A DNA stretch of 64,000 nt from an uncultured Acidobacteriia bacterium. GTDB taxonomy: Bacteria > Acidobacteriota > Terriglobia > Bryobacterales > Bryobacteraceae. Below, one piece after another: positions 37,030 to 45,761 of this stretch (its first letter is position 1; each line of letters opens with the position of its first letter). Location: contig CAINNJ010000012.1 of the NCBI GenBank assembly GCA_903851195.1, forward strand, positions 62,001-126,000. Direction: 5' to 3'. The notes beneath the pieces are model-generated. The model was not told the origin of the DNA. It did not search any database and saw only the letters and a list, made by a program, of their open reading frames with translations. The position numbers and the translations under genes were made by a program.

Positions 37030-38079
37030 TTGAACGTAAAGGCCGTTATTTCCCAGATTCACGAGAAGGTCCGGCGCGGGAAATCGGCGGCAATCTCACC
37101 TCTTCCCCCGGATCACCCGACGACTTCGCTGCAGCAAGCCTGCCGCCGTCTTTACGAAATCCGGAACCAGGTGGGAGAAATGCCGCCTTCTCCGGCTACC
37201 TGGAGGGCGCGGGTCGGCGCGAAGCTCATCGCCGTAGTCCAGCGGATGTTGTTCTGGTACACGCCGCAGATTCGCCAGTTTCACTGCGAAACCGCCGCAA
37301 TACTCGGAAAAACGAGCGAACTGCTGGAACAGCAGTCCCGCCAGATCGCGGACTTACAAAGAGAAATACGGACTTTGCGTGCCGGGACACCCGTGATTGC
37401 GGCCACGCCTGGCGATGGCGCGGGGCTGCCGGCCTCGTTCGAGTTTGCCCTGCAGGATCACTTTCGGGGTACCGAGTGCGACACCTCGGCGAAGCTCGCC
37501 GTGTGGTTCGATGCGATCGGCAAAGCCGATGGGCCGTGGCTCGACGTGGGTTGCGGGCGGGGTGAATGGCTGGCGATGGCTGCGCGGCGAAAGCAACCCG
37601 TGAAAGGGATCGACCCGAGCGGCATTGCCATCGGGTATTGCCGGGAACAGGGACTTGATGTGGAACAGACCGGGGCGCTCGAATATCTTGAGAAGCTGGA
37701 AGACGGATCCCTGGCCGTCGTCACGGCGTTTCAGGTCGCGGAACATTTTCCCATTCATTATTTGCTCGCTTTCGTGCAAATGGCCGCGCGAAAGCTGCGT
37801 CCCGGCGGAATGCTTGCTATCGAGACTCCCGACCCCGCGAATATTCTGATGGGCTCGCACTTATTCTGGAACGATCCGACTCATCAGCGTCCTGTTCCGC
37901 TGCCTTTGATGGAATTTATCTTCGGCCACTACGGGCTGAAAGTTGTCAGAAGCCTGCATCTGAATCCTTTTCCGGCGGCGCAGCACCTCCCCTATACCGA
38001 AATCGGGCTGATTAAAAGCGTGGACGAGTTGCTTTACGGGGCCCGGGATTACGGGCTGATCGGGCGGCGGGATGGGTAA
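37030..38079 (+). CDS. WbdD-like SAM methyltransferase with coiled coil
   Basis: 349 aa. The N-terminal region contains the MLFWYTPQI motif and a predicted coiled coil (LEQQSRQIADLQREIRTL). The methyltransferase domain follows: WLDVGCGRGEWLAMA (intact GxGxG), VKGIDPSG, FQVAEHFP and LRPGGMLAIETPDPANILMG. The later block WNDPTHQRPVP is typical of methyltransferases in O-antigen clusters, such as the chain-terminating WbdD type. The start is TTG 37030; no good ribosome site is seen. The stop overlaps the next gene by 8 bp. It is the intact paralogue of the gene at 19510-20388. Methylation of the non-reducing end of a glycan to stop elongation is inferred. Confidence 0.85.
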   Translation: MNVKAVISQIHEKVRRGKSAAISPLPPDHPTTSLQQACRRLYEIRNQVGEMPPSPATWRARVGAKLIAVVQRMLFWYTPQIRQFHCETAAILGKTSELLEQQSRQIADLQREIRTLRAGTPVIAATPGDGAGLPASFEFALQDHFRGTECDTSAKLAVWFDAIGKADGPWLDVGCGRGEWLAMAARRKQPVKGIDPSGIAIGYCREQGLDVEQTGALEYLEKLEDGSLAVVTAFQVAEHFPIHYLLAFVQMAARKLRPGGMLAIETPDPANILMGSHLFWNDPTHQRPVPLPLMEFIFGHYGLKVVRSLHLNPFPAAQHLPYTEIGLIKSVDELLYGARDYGLIGRRDG

Positions 38080-39880
38080 GAACAGCGCGGGCACGTTTGC
38101 CGTTTTCACCGCGTCCACGTCCGGGCTAATCCCTGAACTGAGCAGACTCCTCTCGCTGCGGATATTCGATCACGCTCCCCCGCGGTTCAAACCGGAGGAA
38201 TTTGCCGGGATTGTTTACGAAATCGGAAACGAGCCGTCGCAGGCATGGATTTACGATCTGGCAATTCGATTTCCCGGCACGGTCGTTTTGGACGACGCAG
38301 ATCTTCACGAGATCATCCGCGAGCGGACGAAGGGGCAGCCGCGCGAATATCTGCGGGAAATCGCCTACGAGATTTTTGGCCGGGACGATGAACGGTTCGC
38401 CAATCCCGCTCTTGACTTCGGCGGGCAGCAGCCGCGCCGGTTTACGATGATGCGCCGTTTGCTCGATCGCAGCCTGGCGTGTGTCGTGCCGGATCGTCAC
38501 ACCGAATCGTCCGTGCGGATGAAGGGATTTCGGGGCAGGGTAGCGCGAATACCCCGGGGCGCGCATCTGCGCCATTTGGATCCTGCGCCGTTCCGCGCGC
38601 GGCTGGGAATTGACGAGAGCCGGTTCGCCGCCGGAATATTCGCCGATACCTGGCCGGGCGTGGCCGCTACGATACTTGCACGCTTTCCGGACGCCCGAAT
38701 TGTCTGCAAAGGCGATCTTACGAAAGCCGATGACCTGGACGGGTTGCTCGCCGCCTGCGATATCGTGATCAGCGACAGGCCCGCTCTGACAGTGCGGGCG
38801 TTCGGGCTCGGAATGACCGTGGTGCTTCCTGCGGAAGGCGCCGCGAATGAATATCCCGCCGATATCTGCGTCCCGATTCCGGTGGACGAGTTTCGGGACG
38901 AAGTTCTTTTGCAAATTCTGGAATGGCTGCTGACGGATCGCGCGGTCCTTGCGGAAATCGGAGCGAGCGCGGCGCGATGGATTTCGGAATCCTGCGCGTG
39001 GCCGCGAATTGCCCGTGAGTATGCCGGGTTTCTTGCGGAGTCTGCGGGCGTCAGGTCGCCGGTCCACATGGACGCAGAGACTCTCCGGACCTGTCTGCTG
39101 CGCTGGGCCACGCCTGGAACGCCGAATGCGCGATACCTGACGGAGCATACGGATCGTCTGGTGCGGACTCTGCAGCTGATTCCGCCAGGCGGTTCCGAAG
39201 ACCGGATTCTGGAGATGGGCTGTTATCTGCAAATTACCCCGGCTCTCCGGAATCTGCTCGGGTACGGAGAAATTCGGGGCAGTTATCACGGTTCCGGCGG
39301 CTGTGACCGGAAGATGGCGGAATCCACGGAGGGAGACTTCTTCGAGTGCGCCATCGATCTTTTTAACTGTGAACTCGACCGGTTTCCCTATCCGGACGGC
39401 TATTTCTCAACGGTATTGTGTTGTGAACTGCTCGAACATCTGGAACGGGATCCCATGTTTATGATGAGTGAGATCGGCCGGGTGCTTCGGCCCGGCGGCG
39501 TGCTGCTGCTGACGACGCCCAATACCGCATCGCTGCGATCGGTCGCCGCTATCCTTGCAGGTCGTCACCCGGGATTTTATAACCTGTATCCGAACCCGGG
39601 CGCCGGAATTCCCGCCGACTCACGACACCAGCGAGAGTATACGCCCGAAGAAATCGCCGCGCTGTTTTCCGCCGCGGGCTTTACGGCGCTGCACCTCGAA
39701 ACCGGTCCGTACGGCGCGACGGGCGAAGCGGACGCAACAGCGGTCCGGGCGCTTGAAGCGACAGGCAACGACACCGCGCTCCGGGGCGATTGCATTTTCG
39801 CGCTGGGACGCAAAGAAGCGAATATCCTCGATCGCTATCCGTTTTGGTTGTACGATTTTGAACAAACCGGGTTAGAATAG
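38072..39880 (+). CDS. GT-methyltransferase fusion, GT half degenerate
   Basis: 602 aa, paralogue of the fusion at 17612-19513. The N-terminal GT-B-like half is shorter. In place of the paralogue's NLRHPTCGETSGTMLRAFG it reads ISDRPALTVRAFG, so the GE donor-binding signature is deleted. The C-terminal methyltransferase keeps the same features: DRILEMGCYLQITPALR, CCELLEHLERDPMFMM and RPGGVLLLTTPN. The final residues (FPYPDGYF, ECAIDLFN, GDCIFALGRKE) match the paralogue closely. ATG 38072 overlaps the upstream stop by 8 bp. The GT half has probably lost catalysis while the methyltransferase half is conserved. Confidence 0.8.
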   Translation: MGKNSAGTFAVFTASTSGLIPELSRLLSLRIFDHAPPRFKPEEFAGIVYEIGNEPSQAWIYDLAIRFPGTVVLDDADLHEIIRERTKGQPREYLREIAYEIFGRDDERFANPALDFGGQQPRRFTMMRRLLDRSLACVVPDRHTESSVRMKGFRGRVARIPRGAHLRHLDPAPFRARLGIDESRFAAGIFADTWPGVAATILARFPDARIVCKGDLTKADDLDGLLAACDIVISDRPALTVRAFGLGMTVVLPAEGAANEYPADICVPIPVDEFRDEVLLQILEWLLTDRAVLAEIGASAARWISESCAWPRIAREYAGFLAESAGVRSPVHMDAETLRTCLLRWATPGTPNARYLTEHTDRLVRTLQLIPPGGSEDRILEMGCYLQITPALRNLLGYGEIRGSYHGSGGCDRKMAESTEGDFFECAIDLFNCELDRFPYPDGYFSTVLCCELLEHLERDPMFMMSEIGRVLRPGGVLLLTTPNTASLRSVAAILAGRHPGFYNLYPNPGAGIPADSRHQREYTPEEIAALFSAAGFTALHLETGPYGATGEADATAVRALEATGNDTALRGDCIFALGRKEANILDRYPFWLYDFEQTGLE

Positions 39881-39891
39881 CTAAGCCCTAT

Positions 39892-40899
39892 ATGCCCGCG
39901 GTCTCCGTCATTATCCCGACGTTGCTGGGAGGTCAACTGCTGGAGGACTGCCTGCGCGCTCTGGATCGCCAGAACTATCGCGATTTTGAAGTCCTGATCG
40001 TCAATAACGGCCGGACGTCCGTACAGCCGGAAGCGGAGGCTTTCGGTTTTCCGGTGCGCGTTCTTCTGCCCGGGGCAAATATTGGCTTTGGGGCAGCCGT
40101 GAATCTCGCGGTGCGGTCCAGCAGTGCCGCGGTCATAGTCACTCTGAACGACGATACGGAACCGGACGCCGGGTGGCTTGGCGCGCTGGTGCAGGAACTG
40201 CTCGCGGATCCCCGGACCGGCATGTGTGCGTCGAAGGTCCGGTTCTTCGACACCGAGAAACTCGACTCCGCCGGCATGCTGGTCTGCCTCGACGGAAGCA
40301 GCAAGCAGCGCGGCGGCTCCATGGCAGGGAAACTGTTCGACGAGCCGGGAGACGTGTTGTTGCCCAGCGGGTGCGCGGCGGCATACCGGCGAACGTTGCT
40401 TGACGAGATCGGCCTGTTTGACGAGGACTTTTTCCTTTATTGCGAAGACACCGATCTTGGCCTGCGTGCGCGCTGGGCCGGCTGGCGGTGCCGCTATGTG
40501 CCGGGGGCGTCGGTCCGGCATCATTACTCACGCAGCGCCCAGCCGTATTCGCCGCTGAAGGCGCGGTTTGTGGAGCGGAACCGCATGTGGGTGGCGATTA
40601 AGAATTTTCCCGTCGCGCTGCTGCCTGCCGTGGCTTTCGTTGCGGTTGCCAGATACATCTGGCAGGCCGTGGCGGTCAATCGAAAAGCAGGCGCTGCCGG
40701 AAAATTTATAGAATCGGGTGAGTCCCTGAGCGGCGCGCTGCGGATTGTGATTCAGGCGCACGGGGAGACGGTGGCGCAATTGCCGGTGCTGCTCCAAAAG
40801 CGTGCCGCTATCTTTCGCGCGCGGAAGCTGCGTTCCGGTGAATTTATCGGACTTCTGCGCCGGCATCGAATCAGCGCGAAAGATCTGGCTTTCGCATGA
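39892..40899 (+). CDS. GT2 glycosyltransferase, rhamnosyltransferase-like
   Basis: 335 aa GT-A enzyme. Family motifs: VSVIIPTLLGGQLLEDCLRA, VLLPGANIGFGAAVN, LNDDTEPDAGWL (DxD-like DDD), LPSGCAAAYRR and DEDFFLYCEDTDLGLRARWAG (ED-x-D plus the QxxRW-like end). Such enzymes transfer rhamnose or other sugars during O-antigen or capsule assembly. The C-terminal ~100 residues include a hydrophobic segment (ALLPAVAFVAVARYIW) that may attach it to the membrane. It lies 11 bp after the fusion gene, and its stop overlaps the next start (ATGA). Confidence 0.9.
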   Translation: MPAVSVIIPTLLGGQLLEDCLRALDRQNYRDFEVLIVNNGRTSVQPEAEAFGFPVRVLLPGANIGFGAAVNLAVRSSSAAVIVTLNDDTEPDAGWLGALVQELLADPRTGMCASKVRFFDTEKLDSAGMLVCLDGSSKQRGGSMAGKLFDEPGDVLLPSGCAAAYRRTLLDEIGLFDEDFFLYCEDTDLGLRARWAGWRCRYVPGASVRHHYSRSAQPYSPLKARFVERNRMWVAIKNFPVALLPAVAFVAVARYIWQAVAVNRKAGAAGKFIESGESLSGALRIVIQAHGETVAQLPVLLQKRAAIFRARKLRSGEFIGLLRRHRISAKDLAFA

Positions 40900-41639
40900 A
40901 GCAGGTCCGGGTGATGGTCATTGTCCCCGCGTTCAACGAAGAGGCGGCGATTGGCGGCGTGGTTCGCTCCGTGAGAAGAATACTGCCGGGCGCTCCGATT
41001 TTTGTGATCGACGATTTCTCCTCCGATGCCACGGCGCGGCTGGCGCAGGAAGCGGGCGCGAAAGTCGTTCGGCTTCCGGCTCACCGGGGTTTAGGGGAGT
41101 GCCTGCGAACGGGCTACCGGCTCGCCTACGAGGCGGGCTGTGATTATGCCATACGGCTTGACGGGGACGGCCAGCACGAAGCGGCCGATATCCCGCTGAT
41201 GCTGGAAGCGCTCACTTCAAACGGGACTGATGCGGTGATCGGCTCGCGCTTCCTGACCCCTGGCAACTGGGAATCGCCGTTTGCGCGCGCGGTCGGAATT
41301 GCCCTGTTTCGCCGCCTCCTCAAACCCGTCCTTGGCAAGACGGTGCATGATCCCACGTCGGGCTTCATCGGCGTGAATCGCCGGGCACTGGAGGTCTTCT
41401 CCCGGGACTTGCCACTGCATTACCCGGAGATTGGAGGGCTGATGATGCTGAAGCGAAATCGCTTTCGGTTTCATGAGATCTCTTGCAGGATGCACCCGCG
41501 CCGGACAGGGTGTTCTTCGTTTACGTTCACGAAATCGTTTCATTACACTCTGCACGTTTTGCTGGGTATTTTTGTGAATTCTGTCCGGTTCGGCATCCCG
41601 ATCGGGCCCGTTGCGCGGCATGGCTTCGAGGGCGAGTAA
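40896..41639 (+). CDS. GT2, polyprenyl-phosphate sugar synthase (DPM1-like)
   Basis: 247 aa GT-A enzyme. VMVIVPAFNEEAAIGGVV opens the nucleotide-binding fold, VIDDFSSDATARLAQEAGAK follows, then RLDGDGQHEA (DxD) and IGSRFL. KTVHDPTSGFIGVNRRAL is the typical DPM1/GtrB region. The short length with no terminal transmembrane segments fits the soluble DPM1-type synthases that make dolichol- or undecaprenyl-phosphate-linked sugars. The start overlaps the previous stop by 4 bp and the next gene overlaps its 3-prime end, so it is in one operon with the TMTC-like GT-C protein, which would use such a donor. Confidence 0.85.
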   Translation: MKQVRVMVIVPAFNEEAAIGGVVRSVRRILPGAPIFVIDDFSSDATARLAQEAGAKVVRLPAHRGLGECLRTGYRLAYEAGCDYAIRLDGDGQHEAADIPLMLEALTSNGTDAVIGSRFLTPGNWESPFARAVGIALFRRLLKPVLGKTVHDPTSGFIGVNRRALEVFSRDLPLHYPEIGGLMMLKRNRFRFHEISCRMHPRRTGCSSFTFTKSFHYTLHVLLGIFVNSVRFGIPIGPVARHGFEGE

Positions 41640-43326
41640 GCGCGCGGCCCGACCGGTGCCCGCGGTTTCGACTGCCACCGGCCTTGCCTCGTGGCCCCTG
41701 TTATTGGCTGGCATGGCGCTCGCTGTGTTCGTGTATGCGCCTTCCCTGCAAGGTCCGTTTGTTTTCGACGATTTTCACTTGCCTTTTGCGGATCCGAAAG
41801 CGTCCCTGATGCCCGCGCAGTTCTGGATCGGCGGGGTAAGACCGGTTCTGATGGGAAGCTATTGGGCTAATTATCTTTATTCAGGGCCGGGCACTTACTC
41901 CTACCATGCGGTCAACATAGCTTTGCATTTAATCGCGGCCGCACTGGTCTGGCGGATTCTCGGGCGTCTGCTCAGGATGGCTTTTCCCTCCGAAGAGACA
42001 AGATGGACCGCTTTTCTCGGGGCCGGGATTTTCCTGCTGCATCCATTGCAAACCGAGTCCGTGGATTATATTGCGGGGCGCTCTGAAGTATTCTGTGCGT
42101 TCTTTGTTCTCTCCGCGTGGCTGGTCTTCTTGCGCCGGTTTGGGGAAAACACGGGACCCGGAAAGGCAGCCCTGATTCTGGCCTGCACGATGGCCGCGGT
42201 GCTCACGAAAGAAAGCGGGATTTGTGTGGTGGCCCTGCTCGTTGCCACGGACATTTACTGGAACGAGGGGGGCATCGCGGTGCAGCTTCGGAAGCGGCGG
42301 GTACTGTATGTTCCGGTAATGCTTGCATCCTGCGGCGCTGTGTTCCTGATTTTGCGCCGCCTGGCCGATTCCCGGTCAGCGGGCTTTGGGATCGGGGCGA
42401 GTCCGGCCGCTTATGCGCTGACGCAGTGCCGCGTTGTGCTGCTTTATGGCCGGCTTTTCCTCGCGCCCGCGGGGCAGAACGTCGACTGGCAGATCCCGTT
42501 GTCGTCCTTCCGGGATCCGCAGGCCTGGGTGTGCGTCGCGGGTTTCGCGATGCTGATTGCCGCAATCGTGTGGTCGTACAAACGCGCCCGGGAGGTTTCT
42601 TTCGGTCTTGTAATTTTCCTGATCGGGCTGGCGCCCAGTTCTTCGGTTATTCCGCTGCAGGACGCGATGGCGGAGCGACGGATGTACCTGCCGATCATCG
42701 GGCTGAGTCTGGCCCTCGCCGGTGTGGCGCACAGGATCCGGATTCCCGCAGGATTCGCCGTGCCTTCGGGCGTTGCCGTGCTGCTCGCGCTCGCGGCGGT
42801 GACGCATGCGCGGAGTTTGGTTTGGTCCGGCGGGGTGTCGCTTTGGGAAGATGCAGTTGCAAAGAATCCGCGGAACTCCCGCGCCCATGCCAGTCTCGGC
42901 ACGGCACGGATGTTACTCCACGACTGTGGCGGCGCCGCGCGGGATTATAAGGCTGTGATCGCGATCGAAGGGCTGAACGATATGGATGGACGAAATCTCG
43001 CCTCCGCTTATGAGTGTGGTTCGCAGCCGGATCTGGCGCTGGAGATCTACCGCCGGCTGGCGGACAGCAAACCAGCTTCGGACCTTTATACCCGTATCGG
43101 GTATCTGGAGGCGCTCCATGAAAATCTGGAGGGTTCGCTGACTGCGTTCGGGAAGGCACTGCGGCTGGATCCGAACAATGCCGCTGCGTATGCGTTTCGC
43201 GGAGTCGCCCGCCTGGCAACCAACGATGTTGCGGCAGCGCGAGCGGATTTCCGGCACTCACTTGCGATCGACCCTTCCAATGCCGTCGCGACTGCGTGGC
43301 TGGCGAAACTGCCTCCCGAAAACTGA
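41620..43326 (+). CDS. TMTC-like GT-C glycosyltransferase with TPRs
   Basis: 568 aa. The N-terminal ~380 residues hold about ten hydrophobic segments. The first loop contains GPFVFDDFHLPF (acidic pair of GT-C catalytic loops), followed by SYHAVNIALHLIAAALVW and LHPLQTESVDYIAGRSE, the pattern of TMTC-type O-mannosyltransferases. The C-terminal ~170 residues are four to five TPRs (NSRAHASLGTARMLLHD; NAAAYAFRGVARLATND). TMTC enzymes in animals mannosylate cadherin Ig-like domains. Here the gene follows a DPM1-like synthase. The start is ATG 41620 (20-bp overlap); TTG 41611 is possible. Activity is inferred. Confidence 0.8.
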   Translation: MASRASKRAARPVPAVSTATGLASWPLLLAGMALAVFVYAPSLQGPFVFDDFHLPFADPKASLMPAQFWIGGVRPVLMGSYWANYLYSGPGTYSYHAVNIALHLIAAALVWRILGRLLRMAFPSEETRWTAFLGAGIFLLHPLQTESVDYIAGRSEVFCAFFVLSAWLVFLRRFGENTGPGKAALILACTMAAVLTKESGICVVALLVATDIYWNEGGIAVQLRKRRVLYVPVMLASCGAVFLILRRLADSRSAGFGIGASPAAYALTQCRVVLLYGRLFLAPAGQNVDWQIPLSSFRDPQAWVCVAGFAMLIAAIVWSYKRAREVSFGLVIFLIGLAPSSSVIPLQDAMAERRMYLPIIGLSLALAGVAHRIRIPAGFAVPSGVAVLLALAAVTHARSLVWSGGVSLWEDAVAKNPRNSRAHASLGTARMLLHDCGGAARDYKAVIAIEGLNDMDGRNLASAYECGSQPDLALEIYRRLADSKPASDLYTRIGYLEALHENLEGSLTAFGKALRLDPNNAAAYAFRGVARLATNDVAAARADFRHSLAIDPSNAVATAWLAKLPPEN

Positions 43327-43331
43327 CGCCA

Positions 43332-44450
43332 GTGCGTATCGGCGTGAACGCGTTATTTTTAATTCCGGGCGGGGTGGGGGGCACGGAGATCTACCTGCGC
43401 AGCCTGCTGGCCGCTCTTGCATCGGTGGATACGGTCAACGAGTATTTTGTCTTCGCGAATCGGGAGACCGGCCGCGACCTGATGCCTGTCTCGCCGCGAT
43501 TCCATTTCGTCCCGTGCAATGTGCTGGCAAGGTTTCGGCCGTGGCGGATCGTGTATGAGCAGGTGTGTCTGCCGTGGCGCCTGTACGCCCATCGGATCGA
43601 TGTCGTTTTCAATCCCGGGTATACCGGTCCACTTGCGGCGCTGTGTCCGTCGGTAACGGTGTTCCATGACCTGCAGCACAGACGGCATCCGGAGTTCTTC
43701 CGGCGGCATGAGTTGCCATTCTGGAAGCTCATGCTATGGGCCGCTGTGAGACGTTCGCGGCGGTTGATCGCGGTGTCGGCAAATACCGCGAGCGATCTGG
43801 ATTTCTATTTTCCCGGCTCCGCGGCGAAGACATGCGTGGTTCGGCACGGTGTGGACCGTGAGTTCTTCCGAACGGAAGAACGGGAACCGGTGGAGGACCG
43901 CTATGTTCTGACGGTGTCGACGCTTCATCCGCATAAGAACATTGAGCGACTGCTGGAGGCGTTTCAGGTGTTCCGGGAGTCACGGCCGTCATACCGGCTG
44001 GTAATAATCGGGCTGCGGGGCTTCGCGGCGGTAACGATCGAACGGCGAGTCCGTGAACCTGGCATCGCCGACTGTGTGGTTCTCACCGGCTGGATTCCCC
44101 GAACCGAGGTTCACAAACTCTTCGCGAATGCCGACGCGTTCGTGGCGCCGAGCCTGTTCGAGGGTTTTGGATTGCCACTGATGGAGGCACTGGCGTCCGG
44201 CCTTCCCTCCGCGTGTTCGGATATCGCTGTTTTCCGGGAGTTGTCCGGGGACGCCGCGATCCGGTTCGATCCCGGATCCGTTCCCGCGATCGCGGGCGCA
44301 CTGGAACGAATTACCGGCGACGCGGAGTTCCGGGCGCGCGCGGCGATCGCGGGACCGGCGCAGGCGCGGCTTTTCGATTGGAATCATGCAGCTACGCTAA
44401 CCCTGGCGGAACTGGCGCGCGCGGCGGGCGTCAACCCGCGAGATCGTTGA
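43332..44450 (+). CDS. GT4 family glycosyltransferase
   Basis: 372 aa GT-B enzyme. VRIGVNALFLIPGGVGGTEI contains the GG loop. YVLTVSTLHPHKNIERLLEA opens the donor half, and APSLFEGFGLPLMEALASG is the E-x7-E signature. It most resembles mannosyl/rhamnosyltransferases of the WbdA/PimB branch, but specificity is unknown. The start is GTG 43332, right after the upstream stop (43326) and at the usual N-terminus of the family. Its 3-prime end overlaps the convergent gene on the other strand by 20 bp (44431-44450). Confidence 0.88.
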   Translation: MRIGVNALFLIPGGVGGTEIYLRSLLAALASVDTVNEYFVFANRETGRDLMPVSPRFHFVPCNVLARFRPWRIVYEQVCLPWRLYAHRIDVVFNPGYTGPLAALCPSVTVFHDLQHRRHPEFFRRHELPFWKLMLWAAVRRSRRLIAVSANTASDLDFYFPGSAAKTCVVRHGVDREFFRTEEREPVEDRYVLTVSTLHPHKNIERLLEAFQVFRESRPSYRLVIIGLRGFAAVTIERRVREPGIADCVVLTGWIPRTEVHKLFANADAFVAPSLFEGFGLPLMEALASGLPSACSDIAVFRELSGDAAIRFDPGSVPAIAGALERITGDAEFRARAAIAGPAQARLFDWNHAATLTLAELARAAGVNPRDR

Positions 44451-45543
44451 AGTACTGAAAGGACAACTCCGCCGCCTTCCTCCACGTGAAGGCTTGTGCG
44501 CGCTTGCGTCCGGCATCCACAAGGCGCTCCCGCAGGGAGGCCGACTCGCGGACGTTGCGGATGGCGAAGGCCAGGTCCGACTCACTCGCGGGATCAATCA
44601 ACAGGGCCGCGCCGCCGGCAACCTCGGGCAGACAGGAAACGTGGGAAGTGACGACCGGGCACCCCGCGGCCATCGCCTGGGCCACGGGCAACCCGAATCC
44701 TTCGTAGTAGCTGGGATAAAGCAGCGCCTGGGCACCTGCGGTGAGGCCCGGAAGAAGACCTTCGGGGACGTAGCCCAGGTATCGAACACCGGAACGTTCA
44801 CGTGCCAGTTGCGCCAGCCGCCGCATCGTGCCGCCAGAATTCCAGCCGGGCATTCCAGCCAGCACGAGTTGGTTGTCGCGGTGGAAGGCGGGCGGCAACG
44901 ACGCCCAGGCGTCAAGCAACGTGTCCACGTTTTTTCTCGGTTCTATGGTCGAGGTGAAGAGAAAGTACGGAGTGGTCAGCCCGAGGGTCTGCGAGGCGCG
45001 CGAAGCTTCGGCCGGGTTCGGGGAGAAGTAGGAGTCGGGCACTCCCGGGTAAATGACGCGAATCGACTGCTCAGCGGTACCGAGCAGGCGGATTGCATCC
45101 TGCCGTGTATTTTCCGAAACTGCGATCAGGCCGCGCGCATGGCGCCCCACACGACTCGCAAAGGCCTTGTCCGCAGTGACCTGCGCTGTGCGATGGAACT
45201 GCGGCGTAATCCACGCCGTCAGGTCGTGAATGGTCGCGGACACGATGGGAGCCTGCAGACAGTTGCGCAGAAGATTCGATATGTGCAGGATTTCGGGCTT
45301 CTGCATGAAGAGAGCGGTGCAGGCAGACGGAAGGCGATTCACCAGCTGGAGAGCTGCCAGGCGGGCCGGATGAACACCCGGTCCGCCACCGTGGTCAAGT
45401 GTTTTGCCGGGCGGTTCGAGAAAGGTTTGTATGCGTTCGGGATGCATGGCGCGCAGGGCTGCGAGCCAGTGGTGGAGATACGTTTTTACTCCGGCGCTCC
45501 GCACAAGGAGGGGCGAGCAATCGATGCAGATGCGCGGGGGCAA
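44431..45543 (-). CDS. GT4 family glycosyltransferase
   Basis: 370 aa from the chosen start. RICIDCSPLLVRSAGVKTYL is the N-terminal acceptor segment. YFLFTSTIEPRKNVDTLLDA and YPSYYEGFGLPVAQAMAAG give the GT4 donor motif (E-x7-Q, a common variant). The frame is open up to GTG 45654, but TTG 45543 has AGGGGA about 9 bp upstream and begins at the family N-terminus. It converges with, and overlaps, the preceding plus-strand GT4. The 204 bp upstream contain no other gene. Confidence 0.85.
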   Translation of the reverse strand: MPPRICIDCSPLLVRSAGVKTYLHHWLAALRAMHPERIQTFLEPPGKTLDHGGGPGVHPARLAALQLVNRLPSACTALFMQKPEILHISNLLRNCLQAPIVSATIHDLTAWITPQFHRTAQVTADKAFASRVGRHARGLIAVSENTRQDAIRLLGTAEQSIRVIYPGVPDSYFSPNPAEASRASQTLGLTTPYFLFTSTIEPRKNVDTLLDAWASLPPAFHRDNQLVLAGMPGWNSGGTMRRLAQLARERSGVRYLGYVPEGLLPGLTAGAQALLYPSYYEGFGLPVAQAMAAGCPVVTSHVSCLPEVAGGAALLIDPASESDLAFAIRNVRESASLRERLVDAGRKRAQAFTWRKAAELSFQYFNDLAG

Positions 45544-45737
45544 GGATAATGATCCCCTGGGACGGGCTTCGCAGGGAGATACCGCTTGTTCCGCACGCTG
45601 AATGCGACCGTTGAGCAGAGGGCGACCCGACTCCACGTTGTGTGGAACCCCCACCCGCGTTGGGTGCGCGCAGCGCTCCGGCTCAGGCTGTGAACTCCGC
45701 GCTGTGGAAATTGGCGGCTTTGTTGATGGTTGGTGCG

Positions 45738-45761
45738 CGGCGCGCCTTCACTGGCGCGCCG
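45738..45761 (-). terminator. GC-rich hairpin over the response-regulator stop
   Basis: Perfect 9-bp inverted repeat CGGCGCGCC / GGCGCGCCG with a 6-base loop. One arm lies in the last codons of the response regulator and the other just beyond its stop. There is no T-run, so it may slow or stabilise the transcript end and is not a standard intrinsic terminator. Confidence 0.45.

Noticed and set aside
45655-45747. Possible small gene upstream of the GT4 at 44431-45543
   Set aside because: No ribosome site or family similarity; it is the gap between divergent and convergent genes, containing only the GC hairpin.
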